Shown piece after piece: positions 25,001 through 37,000 of a stretch of DNA of 64,000 bases; positions within the stretch are counted from its first letter, which is position 1; each line of letters opens with the position of its first letter. A model generated the notes under the pieces. That model was not told where the DNA came from. It saw only the letters and a list, made by a program, of their open reading frames with translations, and did no database searches. A program made the translations under genes and the position numbers. The stretch spans positions 248,001 to 312,000 of the forward strand of contig SWDT01000020.1 in NCBI GenBank assembly GCA_009193035.1, read 5' to 3'. This DNA is from Halicephalobus mephisto (lineage: Eukaryota > Nematoda > Chromadorea > Rhabditida > Panagrolaimidae).

Positions 25001-28000
25001 AAATGAATCAGAAACTGTAATTGAAAATCTTCTTCCAAATACGGTATATCAGTTAAGATTGAAATCGATCAACAACGACACAAGTGAATATGTGGTTTTT
25101 AAAACAGCAGAAGATGGTTTGTTTTGTTTTTTCGAGGTTGTGGTTGTGAAATTTTAAAAATTAATAATTTTAAAAATATTTGAAATTTTGAAATTTAATA
25201 ATTTTAAAAATATATGAAATTTTGAAATTTAATAATTTTAAAAATATTTGAAATTTTAAAATTTAATAATAATCAAGCTAATCGTTGGATGATTAATTAA
25301 TTATTCGTTAAAATGAATCAAGAATTTTTAAATAATAAAAAAGTAAAAATTTTAAAATTTTAAATACTTGAAAAATAAATAAAAATATTTAAAAAAATAA
25401 AAATATTTTAAAAATAAATAAAAAAATTGAAAATAAAAAAGTAAAAATCTTAAAATATTTTTAAAATAAATAAAAAAATTTAAAGTAAAAGTATTTTAAA
25501 AAATTTAAATTTAAAATATTTTAAAATTTAAATCAAAAGTATTTTAAAAAATCAAAATTTTGTAAAAAATTAAAAATTAAATTTTTAATTATATTTTAAA
25601 ATTAAAAATTTCTTGATTCTGGGACGAATAATTTTTAATTTTTCAAAGATTAGCTTGATTACAGATTTTTTGTTTAAATTTATTTTGAAAATAATTTTTA
25701 AATTCTTCTACAGTAAATACGCCATCTCACAGACCTGGTTGGTTTTCTTTTTATTTAAAAAAAATTAAATTGCATTGAATTGAAAATTTTGGGATATCTT
25801 TAATTTTTAAAAATTTAATTTTTTTGAAATTAAAAAATTTAGAAATTTTATTTTTTTTAGATGTAAAAATTTTTAAAATTTTATTTTTCTGAAACATTTT
25901 AAGTTTTAATTTTTGAAAAATTTAGAAATTTTTTTTTTGAGAAATTTTAATTTTTAAGAAATTTAGAAATTTTTTTTTGAGAAATTTTAATTTTTAAGAA
26001 ATTTAGAAATTTTTTTTTTGAGAAATTTTAATTTTTAAGAAATTTGAAAACTTTATTTTTGAGAAATTTTAATTTTTAAGAAATTTAGAAATTTGATTTT
26101 TGAGAAATTTTAATTTTTAAGAAATTTGAAAACTTTATTTTTGAGAAATTTTTATTTTTAAGAAATTTGAAAATTTTTTTTTTAAATTTGATTTTTGAGA
26201 AATTTTAATTTTAATTTTTTTTTAAAATTTGAAATTTTTAAAATTTAATTTTTGAAAAATTATTGATTATAAAACCAATTTGAAAATTGTCCCTTCGACT
26301 TCAGAATCCCTGAGGCTATTTCAATTTTTGAACACTTGCTACTTCCGGTTGGATGCTTTTATTCAAGAGAGTGACCACAGGGTCAATTGTTTCCTTTGGC
26401 ACTTTCCAGAGATGACAAGAGTCACCTGGCAACTTTTATGGTTCCTTTAAATTTTATAAATCGATAATTTTATAAATTAATATTTTATTGTTAAAAATCT
26501 TTAACTTTTTAACATATTTTTGACTTTTAAAATTAAATAAAAAAAATTATTTTTAAATTTTGGAAAATTAATAACTTTTTAATATATTTTTAATTTTTAA
26601 AATTAAACTAAAAAAATTATTTTTAAATTTTCGAAAATTAATAAGTTTTTTAACATATTTTTGATTTTTTAAATTAAATAAAAAAAATTATTTTTTTTAA
26701 ATTGTTTATAATTTTTTAATTTTTGAAAATTAATAACTTTTTTAATATATTTTTGATTTTTAAAATTAAATGAAAAAAATTATTTTTAAATTTTCGAAAA
26801 TTAATAACTTTTTTAATATATTTTTGATTTTTAAAATTAAATGAAAAAAATTATTTTTTTAAAATTGTTTATAATTTTTTAATTTTTGAAAATTAATGAC
26901 TTATTTTTTTAAATATATTTTTTGTTTTTAAATAAAAAATTTTTAAAAATTAATTTTCTAATTTTTTTTAAATCGATTATAAATCAATAAAACTACAATG
27001 GGAAAGATTGCCAAATGTGCCCAATTTTCTCAAAAAATTCCCGTCTTTTAAAACCAAAAAAAAGGAAAATGGATCTTAGAAATCTCCCAAAAAATTTTAT
27101 TTTTATGTAACTTAATTTTATAAAAAAGTTTATTTTACTTTTTGGAATTTATGAGCCAACTGTGGTCCTAATTTGTTTTCTTTCGTAATTTTGGTATTTT
27201 TAAAGTAAAAAATTTACTTTTTTAAATAAAAATTTAAAAAATATTTTTTTAGATAAAAATTTATAAAATTTAATTTTTAAATTTAGATAAAAATTAAAAA
27301 ATTGGTTTTTTTAAATAAAAAATTAGAAAATTTAATTTTTTAAATAACGATTAAAAAATATCTTTTTTTAAATAAAAAATTAGAAAATTTAATTTTTTAA
27401 ATAACAATTAAAAAATATCTTTTTTAATATAAAAATTTAGAAAATTTAATTTTTAAATAAAAACTTGAAAAATCGGCTTTTTTTAAATTTTAGTCAAATA
27501 GTACTTTTTAAAAAATTTAAAATCTTTTTTGTCTGGTTTTAAATCCCTTGAGGATATGGATACTTGGGTCGATATGCAAATTACTCAATTTTTTTCTTGA
27601 GCCAGATTGAAGCGAAATCGAAAAAGAAAAGTTCGAAATTTTCGAAATGAATTTTTTTAAAATTAAAATTTTTCGAAATTGAAATTTTAAAATTTGTCTT
27701 TAAAAAATTTTTAAAATCATTTATTTTTAATTTTTACAATAATTTGATTTTCGTTGAATAAAAATTTTTCATCAAGTCGACTTTTTTATTTTTCTTCAAT
27801 GCCGAAACCGAAATTAAATTTTCGCGCAACAACTAGATAGACCGGCTTATTCGAATGTTGCAAGCAATCTGCAGATTTTAGTTTAATTTTGAAATTTTAA
27901 AAAATATAAAAATAAAAATTCTGACTTATTTGTTAGAATATTGCGAGCAATGTGCAAATTTTGGTTTTATTTTGAAATTTAGAAAAATAAATATAAAAAT

Positions 28001-31000
28001 TCCGATTTTTCTAAACCTTGCGAGCAATGTGCCGATTTTATTTTGACTTTGATGTTGTCCTATTCGTTAGAATATTGCAAGCAATCTGCGGATTTTAGTT
28101 TAATTTTGAAATTTAAAAAAATAAATATAAAAATTCCGATTTTTCTAAACCTTGCGAGCAATGTGCGAATTTTGGTTTAATTTCAAAATTAAAAAGAATA
28201 AAAATTTTGATTTACCAGAATGTTGCAAGCAATGTGCAAATTTTGGTTTTATTTTGAAATTTATAAAAATAAATATAAAAATTCCGATTTTTCTAAACCT
28301 TGCGAGTAATGTGCGGATTTTGGTTTCAGTTTAATGTTGATTTATCTGCCAGAATGTTGCAAGCAATGTGCAAATTTTGGTTTTATTTCAAAATTAAAAA
28401 GAATAAAAATTTCGATTTACCAGAATGTTGCAAGCAATGTGCGAATTTTGGTTTTATTGCTTTACGGACTTGAAAATAGAAGAATTTAATTTTAGAAAAA
28501 AGTTGAAATTTATAAAAATAAATATAAAAATTCCGATTATTCTAAACCTTGCGAGTAATGTGCGGATTTTGGTTTGAGTTTAATATTGATTTATCTGCCA
28601 GAATGGAATAAAAATTTTGATTTATCAGAATATTGCAAGCAATGTGCGAATTTTGGTTTTATTGCTTTACGGACTTGAAAATAGAAGAATTTAATTTTAG
28701 AAAAAAGATTTTGTTTAAAATCTTCTAAATTTCGCGATTGAATGTGTAAACTTTGTCGAAACAAACCCCCAAAAATGGAAAAGGAACTCTGGAGTCTTTG
28801 TTTTCCTCCTTCTCGCGCATCTCACTTGTTTGTTTGGCCGGTCTGTATTCATTTCTGACTGGTCCTGGTAGCACATCTGCATTTGCATATTTCCTTGTTT
28901 ACAGAATACCCTTCCTCCCGGATATCCTTACCTTTCTATATCCTGGATCAGATCATTAATTGCAGATTTTACGAGTTTTTCTAATTTGATAAAACTTGTT
29001 TTTAAACAAGTTTTGACCCGGTCATTTTTAATTGATCGTTATTTTGATTTTTTTTATATTGGAATTTTGAAAATTTGTGTCGAAATAATTTTGGAAAATT
29101 TTTATTTTTTTTAAATATTAGTGATTTATGAGTTGTGTTGGTTCTGAATTTTTTTAAATTAACTTTCTTCTTAATTAGGGTATTATGTTAATTTAACTAT
29201 TGAAAATATAAAAATTAAAGAAATTATATGAAATTTATAGAATAAGAGGAGGAATTGTCTTATAACCGATTTTAGGCTGTAGGACAGTTCCCCCTTCGAC
29301 TCGCACTGGTTCTGATTTTTTTCTTTTTAAATTAACTTTTTTCTTAACTAAGGTATTATGTTAATTTAACTATTGAAAATATAAAAATGAAAGAAATTAT
29401 ATGAAATTTACCATATAAAGTGAGTAATTGTCATATAACCGATTTTAGGCTATAGGACAGTTCTTACTTCGACTCGCACTGGTTCTGATTTTTTTCTTTT
29501 TAAATTAACTTTTTTCTTAATTAATGTATTAGATTAATTTAACTACTAAAAATATAAAAATAAAAAAAATTATATATCACGAAATGGAGGAATATTTGTC
29601 GTACAGTTGATTTATGACGTATATGAAAAAAGACCAATTTTTCCATTTTTTTAAGTAGGACAAGTGGGACACTTTTGGATCATTTGCACATTGTTTCTGG
29701 TCTCGCGTTTCAAGAGAGATCTTTTTGGGGATGAAGATGATGAGAAGGCAGATCCAAAGAGCATAATTGAAGTGGCAGCTGCCTGTCTTCTTCTTGGATT
29801 TGGCGATATTTTCCGATTTTCCCACTTAAATCATGAGTTTTGTTCTTTATTTACAGTAAGCATTGTAAAAAAAACAAAAAATTGGTCTTGATGGAAATTT
29901 TTGGATTTTTTTAATTAAGAAAAAAAATTCTAAAATTTTGGATTTTATGATTTCAGAAAGTTCTAGGATTATTGTAAAAATTAGAAACTCTTATAACGAA
30001 ATTTCCAAAAATTGTCTTGACACGAATTTTTAAACTTTCCAGTTAGGACCAAAAATTATGAAATTTTGGATTTTATGATTTCAGAAAGTTCTAAGATTAT
30101 TGTAAAAATTAGAAACTCTTATAACGAAATTTCCAAAAATTGTCTTGATGCGAATTTTTAAACTTTCCAGTTAGGACCAAAAATTATGAAATTTTTTCTT
30201 TTTTTTTATTTTTTAAAGTTTCCAGAAGTATTTATAAGATTCTAGGAATTATGTTATTATAAATGTCAAAATTTCCAAAAATTGTCTCGACGCGAATTTT
30301 TAAAATTTTCCAGTTAGGACCAAAAATTATGAAATTTTTTCTTTTTTTTATTTTTTAAAGTTTCCAGAAGTATTTACAAGATTCTAGAAATTATGTTATT
30401 ATAAATGTCAAAATTTCCAAAAATTGTCTCGATGGGAATTTTTAAAATTTTCCAGTTAAGACCGGAAATTCTGAAATTTTTAAAATAATTTTTTGTTTCT
30501 AGAACTTTAGAATTTTCTGTAATTTGATCGAGATACTGTAACTAGAATTATTTTAAAAAATTTCTTAGTGAAAATATTACAACAATTAAAAATTCATTTT
30601 CAAAAGTCTATTTAGTGAATTTTGGGGAATTTTAGCGAATGAACGTCCATGTGTAGTTTCAATTAGCGGACTGTCGGGGTCGAAGGGGACTTCAGTGGAC
30701 CGGAAGCGGCACCCGTTCGGCTTCCGGACCTGAATCAAACCCAAATGCGCAATAGTTCATTTGGCCTCGATAGACATTGAATCGAAAAATTCAATGTTTT
30801 ATCAAAGTCGAAATTTGAGGTAGAAATTTTAATTTTTTTATTTAAAAAGATATTTATGGATTTTTATATTTTGAAAATTTTGTTTAAATTGAAAATTTGA
30901 AGATATTTGAATTTTTTAAATCCAAACATAATTAATAAATTGTGTATTATTGGAAAAAGCTTAAATTTTTATCTTGAATTATGATAGTTAATTTTGATTT

Positions 31001-34000
31001 CGAACTTCGACCTCAAATGTTGATTTTGAAATTTTGATGTCCAACTTTGATGATTAGCTTTGATTTTGAAGTTTGATTTTTAGTTTAATATTAAACTTTA
31101 TTGATTAATTTTGAAGTTTGATGTTCAATTTTGATGATTAACTTTGATTTTGAAGTTTGATGTCCAACTTTGATGATCAACTTTGACCTCAAATTTTGAT
31201 TTTTAGTGTAATATTGAACTTTATTGATTAATTTTGAAGTTTAATGTCCAATTTTGATGATCAACTTTGAAATTTGATTGTTAACTTTTTTGATTAACTT
31301 TGACCTCAAATTTTGATTTCGAACTTCGATCTTGAAATTTGACTTTCAACTTTGACTTTGAACTTCGACCTCGAATTTTGATTTTGAATTTCGCCAATTT
31401 TTATAAAATGGAACACGGATTTATCTGATTTTTGAAAATATAAATTTCTCACTAAACTTATAAATTAGAAACCAATGTCCCTGGGGGCATTATTTCGGGA
31501 AAGGCCTTGTTTTGAATCCGACTCTCATATCCGCGGTCTTTCTGGCTTCATTTACAAGTTTTCTCATTTCTAGAGTTTCGAAATTGGATTTTGATTAATT
31601 TGGCCTTTGTGGATTTACAATTCCTAAAGGGATTTTAAATATTATTATTGAATTTAAAAATGAACTTTATTATGAAGTTTTAATTTTTGATTTTTTTAAA
31701 ACTATTTATTTTTATGGAATTTTGGAATCTTTTACGAGATTCTGGAAGGTTTTTGAAAGTTTTTTTGGGAGATTTATGAATTTTTTATGAAATTTTTGGG
31801 AGATTTCAGAAGTTTTTATGTCGTTTTTTGGGAGATTTAAGAATTTTTTATAAAATTTTTGAAGATTTTAGAAGTTTTTATATCGTTTTTGGGAGATTTT
31901 AGAATTTTTTATAAAATTTTTGAATGTTTTAGAAGTTTTTTGGGAGGTTTTAGAATTTTTTATAAAATTTTTGAAGATTTTAGAAGTTTTATATCGTTTT
32001 TCGGGAGATTTTAGAAGTTTTTATGGAATTTTTAAATGTTTTAGAAATTTCTGGAAGCTTTTTGAAGATTTTATGAAATTTTTGAAGATTTTAGAAGTTT
32101 TTATATCGTTTTTGGGAGGTTTCAGAATTTTTTAATGAAATTTTTAAATGTTTTAGAAATTTCTGGAGGCTTTTTTGAAGACTTCAGAAGTTTGTATAAA
32201 ATTTTTGAAAGCTTCAGAATTTTCCACATTGTTTTTTAAAACTTTTAAAATCTTCCATGAGATTCCGAAAGACTTCTGGAAGCTTTTTTGAAGACTTCAG
32301 AAGCTTCTATATTGCTTTTTAAAATTTTTAAAATTTTCCATGAGATTCCGAAAGACTTCTGGAAGCTTTTTTGAAGACTTCAGAAGCTTCTATATTGCTT
32401 TTTAAAATTTTTTAAATTTTCCATGAGATTCCGAAAGACCTTTATAAAATTTTCGAATGTTTCAGAAGCTTCTATAAAAAGTTTCAAAAACTTCCGTAAG
32501 ATTCTAGAATTTTCTGTTTTTGAAAATTCGAAAAACTCATAAAATTTTCAATTTTTCTCACTGTTTTTTAAAATTCTAAGTTTGGACGAAATTTTAGTAA
32601 TAATTAATACTTATTTGTTGATCGATTAATTGTAAAGTAATTATTTTTCCCTAGAAAGTAGCCATTGGACGAAGGAACATTTCTTGGCCGTTCCGGAGAC
32701 TAGTTGCCAGGATTCTCGTTTTTCTTTTTGGAGAGTGTGGTTGTCAGTTTAGAACTCGGCTTATTTTCGGACATTTCAGAAAAGTGAAAATGAATTATTT
32801 TGCGCAAGAAAAATTTTCCAAAATTAAATTTCATCTTAAATTTTTGAAGTTTTTAGATTTTTAAAATTTCGAAATTTTTGAATTTTATAATTAATTTTTT
32901 TATTTTTTATAAATTTTTGAATTTCGTAATTTTTATAATTTTTTTATTTTTTATAAATTTTTTAAATTTTTTTTATAAATTTTTGAATTTCGTAATTTTT
33001 ATAATTTTTCGGTTTTTTATAAATTTTTTAAATTTTTTTTATAAATTTTTGAATTTCGTAATTTTTATAATTTTTCGGTTTTTTTTAATTTTAAAATTTT
33101 TTATTTTTTATAAATTTAAAAAATTTTTTTTATAAATTTTTTATTTTTTATAAATTTCTGAATTTCGTAATTTTTATAATTTTTAAATTTTTTTTATAAA
33201 TTTTTGAATTTCGTAATTTTTATAATTTTTAAATTAATTTTAAAATTTTTTGTAAATTTTTATAATTTTTCGGTTTTTTTTAATTTTAAAATTTTTAATT
33301 TTTTATAAATTTTCAAATTTTTGAAATTTTGGAAATTCTAAATTTTTCGATTTTTTGACCATTGGTCAATTTTATTTTTATTTTTATTTTTTTGAAAAAA
33401 TTGGATTTTAAATTAGGTTTCTCGATGCCTCAGGCAGTTAATGAAGACTCAGACGTTTCTTTTATTTTTTGGTTTTTACTTTTTTGCTAAATTTTAAAAA
33501 AAACTCATTGACTTTGAAATTCGAAAAACCGTGAAATTGGCGTTCTTTGGAAATAAGAACAATTGATGAGAATACTCCCAGAAATTCCTCCATTTTTGTT
33601 GACAAAATGGATAAATTCGGAAAAATTCTTAAATGGTCATTTTAGTATTTTTATAAAGGTTTAAATTTTCAAATTATTTTTAATTTTTTAAACAAAGTTT
33701 TAAATTTTTACAGTAATTTTAGAAATTTTCAAAATAATTTTAATTTTTTAAATGAAATCCTCAATTTTTTACAGTAATTTTAGAAATTTTCAAAGTTATT
33801 TTTAATTTTTTAAATAAAGTTTCAAATTTTTTATTGTAATTTTAGAAATTTTTAAGTTATTTTTAATTTTTAAAATAAAGTTTCAAATTTTTTACAGTAA
33901 CTTTAGAAATTTTCAAAGTTATTTTTAATTTTTTATGGTAATTTTAGAAATTTTCAAAGTTATTTTTAATTTTTTAAATAAAATCCTCAAATTTCTACAG

Positions 34001-37000
34001 TAATTTTAGAAATTTTCAGATTAGTTTTAATTTTTTACAGTAATTTTAGAATTTTTCAAATTATCTTTAATTTTTTTAAATAAAATTCCTAGATTTTTTA
34101 ATTTTAATATCTTTGTTAAAAAAGCTAAAAAACTTCGAATTTTTAAAATTACTTTTTTATAAAAATTTCGAATTTTTAAAATTTCTAAAATTATTTCTTT
34201 TATAATAATTTCGAAATTTTTGAATTTTTAAAATTAATTTTTTTATAAACATTTTTAATTTTTTAAATTTCTAAAGTTATTTTTTTATAAAAATTTTGAA
34301 TTTTTAAAATTAATTTTTTATAAACATTTTTAATTTTTTAAATTTCTAAAGTTATTTTTTTTAATAAAAAATTCACAATTGTTATGGCAGATGTACCATT
34401 ATTGATCTGGGTTTCCGGCATCTTGAAGTTTTTTTCGGACTTCTGTGGAGACTATTGGAGGGGAATGAATGGTCGGTTTTCCTGCTGCGCGATTGTCGGA
34501 TGGACAGTTTTTCCACTTTTGCCATTATTGTACTTATTTCGCCATTGCGCAAAATGTCCGAACGGTATTCAAATTTCCCAAAAAAAAAAATTGTTCGTCT
34601 TTCATAAAAAAAAAAAATTGTTTGTCCGATTTTTTTCGGCATTGTATGGTCGTAATTCATGATGGAAGTTTTTCATTGACCCATATGCCACTTTGATAAA
34701 AATTATAAGTTTGTTTTTCTTTGTTTTTTATTGAACAATAGATCGATTTCTGTCTTCAACCACGTCTTTGTCACCCTTGACTCCCTCCTTTCCAATCCCC
34801 AAAGCAAGCAAAACTGTCATGCAAAATCGATCGACCGTGTTTATCGTCGTCCTTGATTTGGTTTCGAATTTATCATTCTATTTCAAAAGAAATAGTTTAA
34901 ATTCTATTATTCAGATTTTAGAAAATCTTCGAATTTATCATTCTGTTTTAAAAGAAATAATTTTAATTTTATTATTCAGATTTTAAGGAATCTTTGAATT
35001 CATCATTCTATTTTAAAAGAAATAGTTTAAATTTAATTTTTTTATTATTCAATTTTAGAAAATCTTTGAATTTATTTTTTATTTTTAAAGAAATAGTTTA
35101 AATTCTATTATTCAGATTTTAGAAAATCTTTGAATTTATCATTCTGTTTTAAAAGAAATAATTTTAATTTAATTTTTTATTATTCAATTTTAAAGATCTC
35201 TGAATTTTTTATTCTATTTTCAAAGAAATAGTTTTAATTTTATTATGTTATTATTATTCAATTTTAAAAACTTTCTGAATATATTATTTTATTTTTAAAG
35301 AAAGTTTTAATTTTATTTTTTAATTTTTTATACATATTTAATTTTATTATTCAAATTTTAAAGATCTCTGAATTTATCATTCTATTTTAAAAGAAATAGT
35401 TTTAATTCTATTATTTTAAATATTTTTATTTTTGATAAAAATTCTTAATTTTATTTTTTAATTTTAAAAATTTAAAAAATTTAAAAAATGTTTTTTTAAT
35501 TTTACTTTTTTTGGACAATTTTTGAATTTTTGTTTTAAACTTCTTAATTCATTGTTTTTTTTGAAGAAAAAAATTCATTAATTTTTTTACTCTTTTTTTT
35601 GGAAGTTTCTCACTCTTACAACTGGCCCGTGGCTGAGTTGAAGTGCTTCTCATCGACCGGTCACTCGTTGGATTTCATATAGCTTTTCTTTGTTTATCGA
35701 TCAGAATAATCCAAAATTCTAAAAATTTAAATTCTAACAATAAAAAAAATAAAAATTATTTTTTAAAAAATTTATAAAAAAAAATAAAAAATATTTTTTG
35801 AAAAATTATTAAAAAAATTAAAAATTATTAAAAAAAATTAAAAATAAATATTTTTAAATAAGAATTATTAAAAATTTATTTTTTTTCTGATTTTATTTTT
35901 TTTAAATTTTATTTCTTTAATGATTTTTTACGTTTTTTTGGAATCACTTAATCTTATTTTTCGATATCCGGATTTTTTTGACATTTTTTGATTGATTTTA
36001 ATTTAATGGATAAGAATTTTTTGATTGATTTTAATTTAATAGATAAAATTTTTTGATTAATTGTAATTTAATAGATAAAATTTTTTGATTGATTTTAATT
36101 TAATGGATAAAAATTTTTTGATCCTCGGTTTATTGATTCGTCGAATTTTTCAAGTTTTCTGTTCCAGCTCATCTTCAAAGTTGGTCAGTCAAATTCAAGA
36201 GCCTGACCGTCTTGCCTCGGGGCAGGAAAGCTTTTTTGGTTTATTTTTGGATTAAATTTTAATTCTTTATGAAACTGACTATCTTGTTGAATTTTGTGGA
36301 GGTTTCTGGAATTTTTGAAAAGGATTAGGAAATTTCAGAAGTTTCTGGAGTTTGGGAAATTTCTGGAAAATTCGAAAATGTAGTGAAAAGTCTTCGAAAT
36401 TGCATTAGGGATTCTGGAGTCTTGGGAAATTTTTAGGAGGTTTTTAGAACTTTATGAATGATTCTGGAGTCTAGTAAAGTTTTCTAGAAAATTTTAGAAG
36501 GTTGTTGAATCTAGGAAAAGGATTCTGAAGTTTCAATGAGGATTTCTGAGAATTTTTAGAAGTTTCTGAAATGTTATTCAAGATTATAAAACTTTCAGAA
36601 ATTTGAAAATTTTCATAACGGCTTCTGAAATTTAGCAAGAAAAATTCTGAAATTTCAATGAGGATTTCTGAAAATTTTTAGAAGTTTGTGAAATCTTATT
36701 TAAGATTCTAAAACTTTCAGAAATTTCAAAACAGTTTCTAAAATCTAGGAAAAAGATTCTGAAATCTTGTAGAGGACTTTTGGAGCGTACTAGAGTTTTC
36801 TGAGATTTAGTAGGAACTTCGGAAAGCTTCATGACGGTTTCTGGAAGTTTTCAGAAAATTCAAAAATTTAAAAGTAAATTATCAAAAATTTACGATAACT
36901 TCTGAAAGGTTTTAAAAATTCAAAAAAATAAACTTTAAAAAATCTATATTTTTAAAAATCTTAAAAACTTTAAATTCTTCGAAAATTCGTGTCGAGATCA

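Noticed and set aside
25681..25760. Dismissing the 24-nt candidate because of its GTTGGT donor
   Set aside because: The same donor is needed for the well-supported FNIII-7 exon at 41935, so the candidate was kept at low confidence.
28753..28959. 68-codon open frame with hydrophobic segment
   Set aside because: Begins at TTG, not ATG; no acceptor or donor that fits ptp-3 phases.
30640..30790. GC-rich island considered as a tRNA or structured RNA
   Set aside because: No tRNA-like A and B boxes or cloverleaf could be drawn; no tRNA or rRNA was recognised anywhere in the window.
34384..34662. 92-codon open frames on both strands (plus strand begins [18 protein letters not shown])
   Set aside because: Open on both strands over the same stretch, runs into poly-A/T tracts, no splice context, no family recognised.
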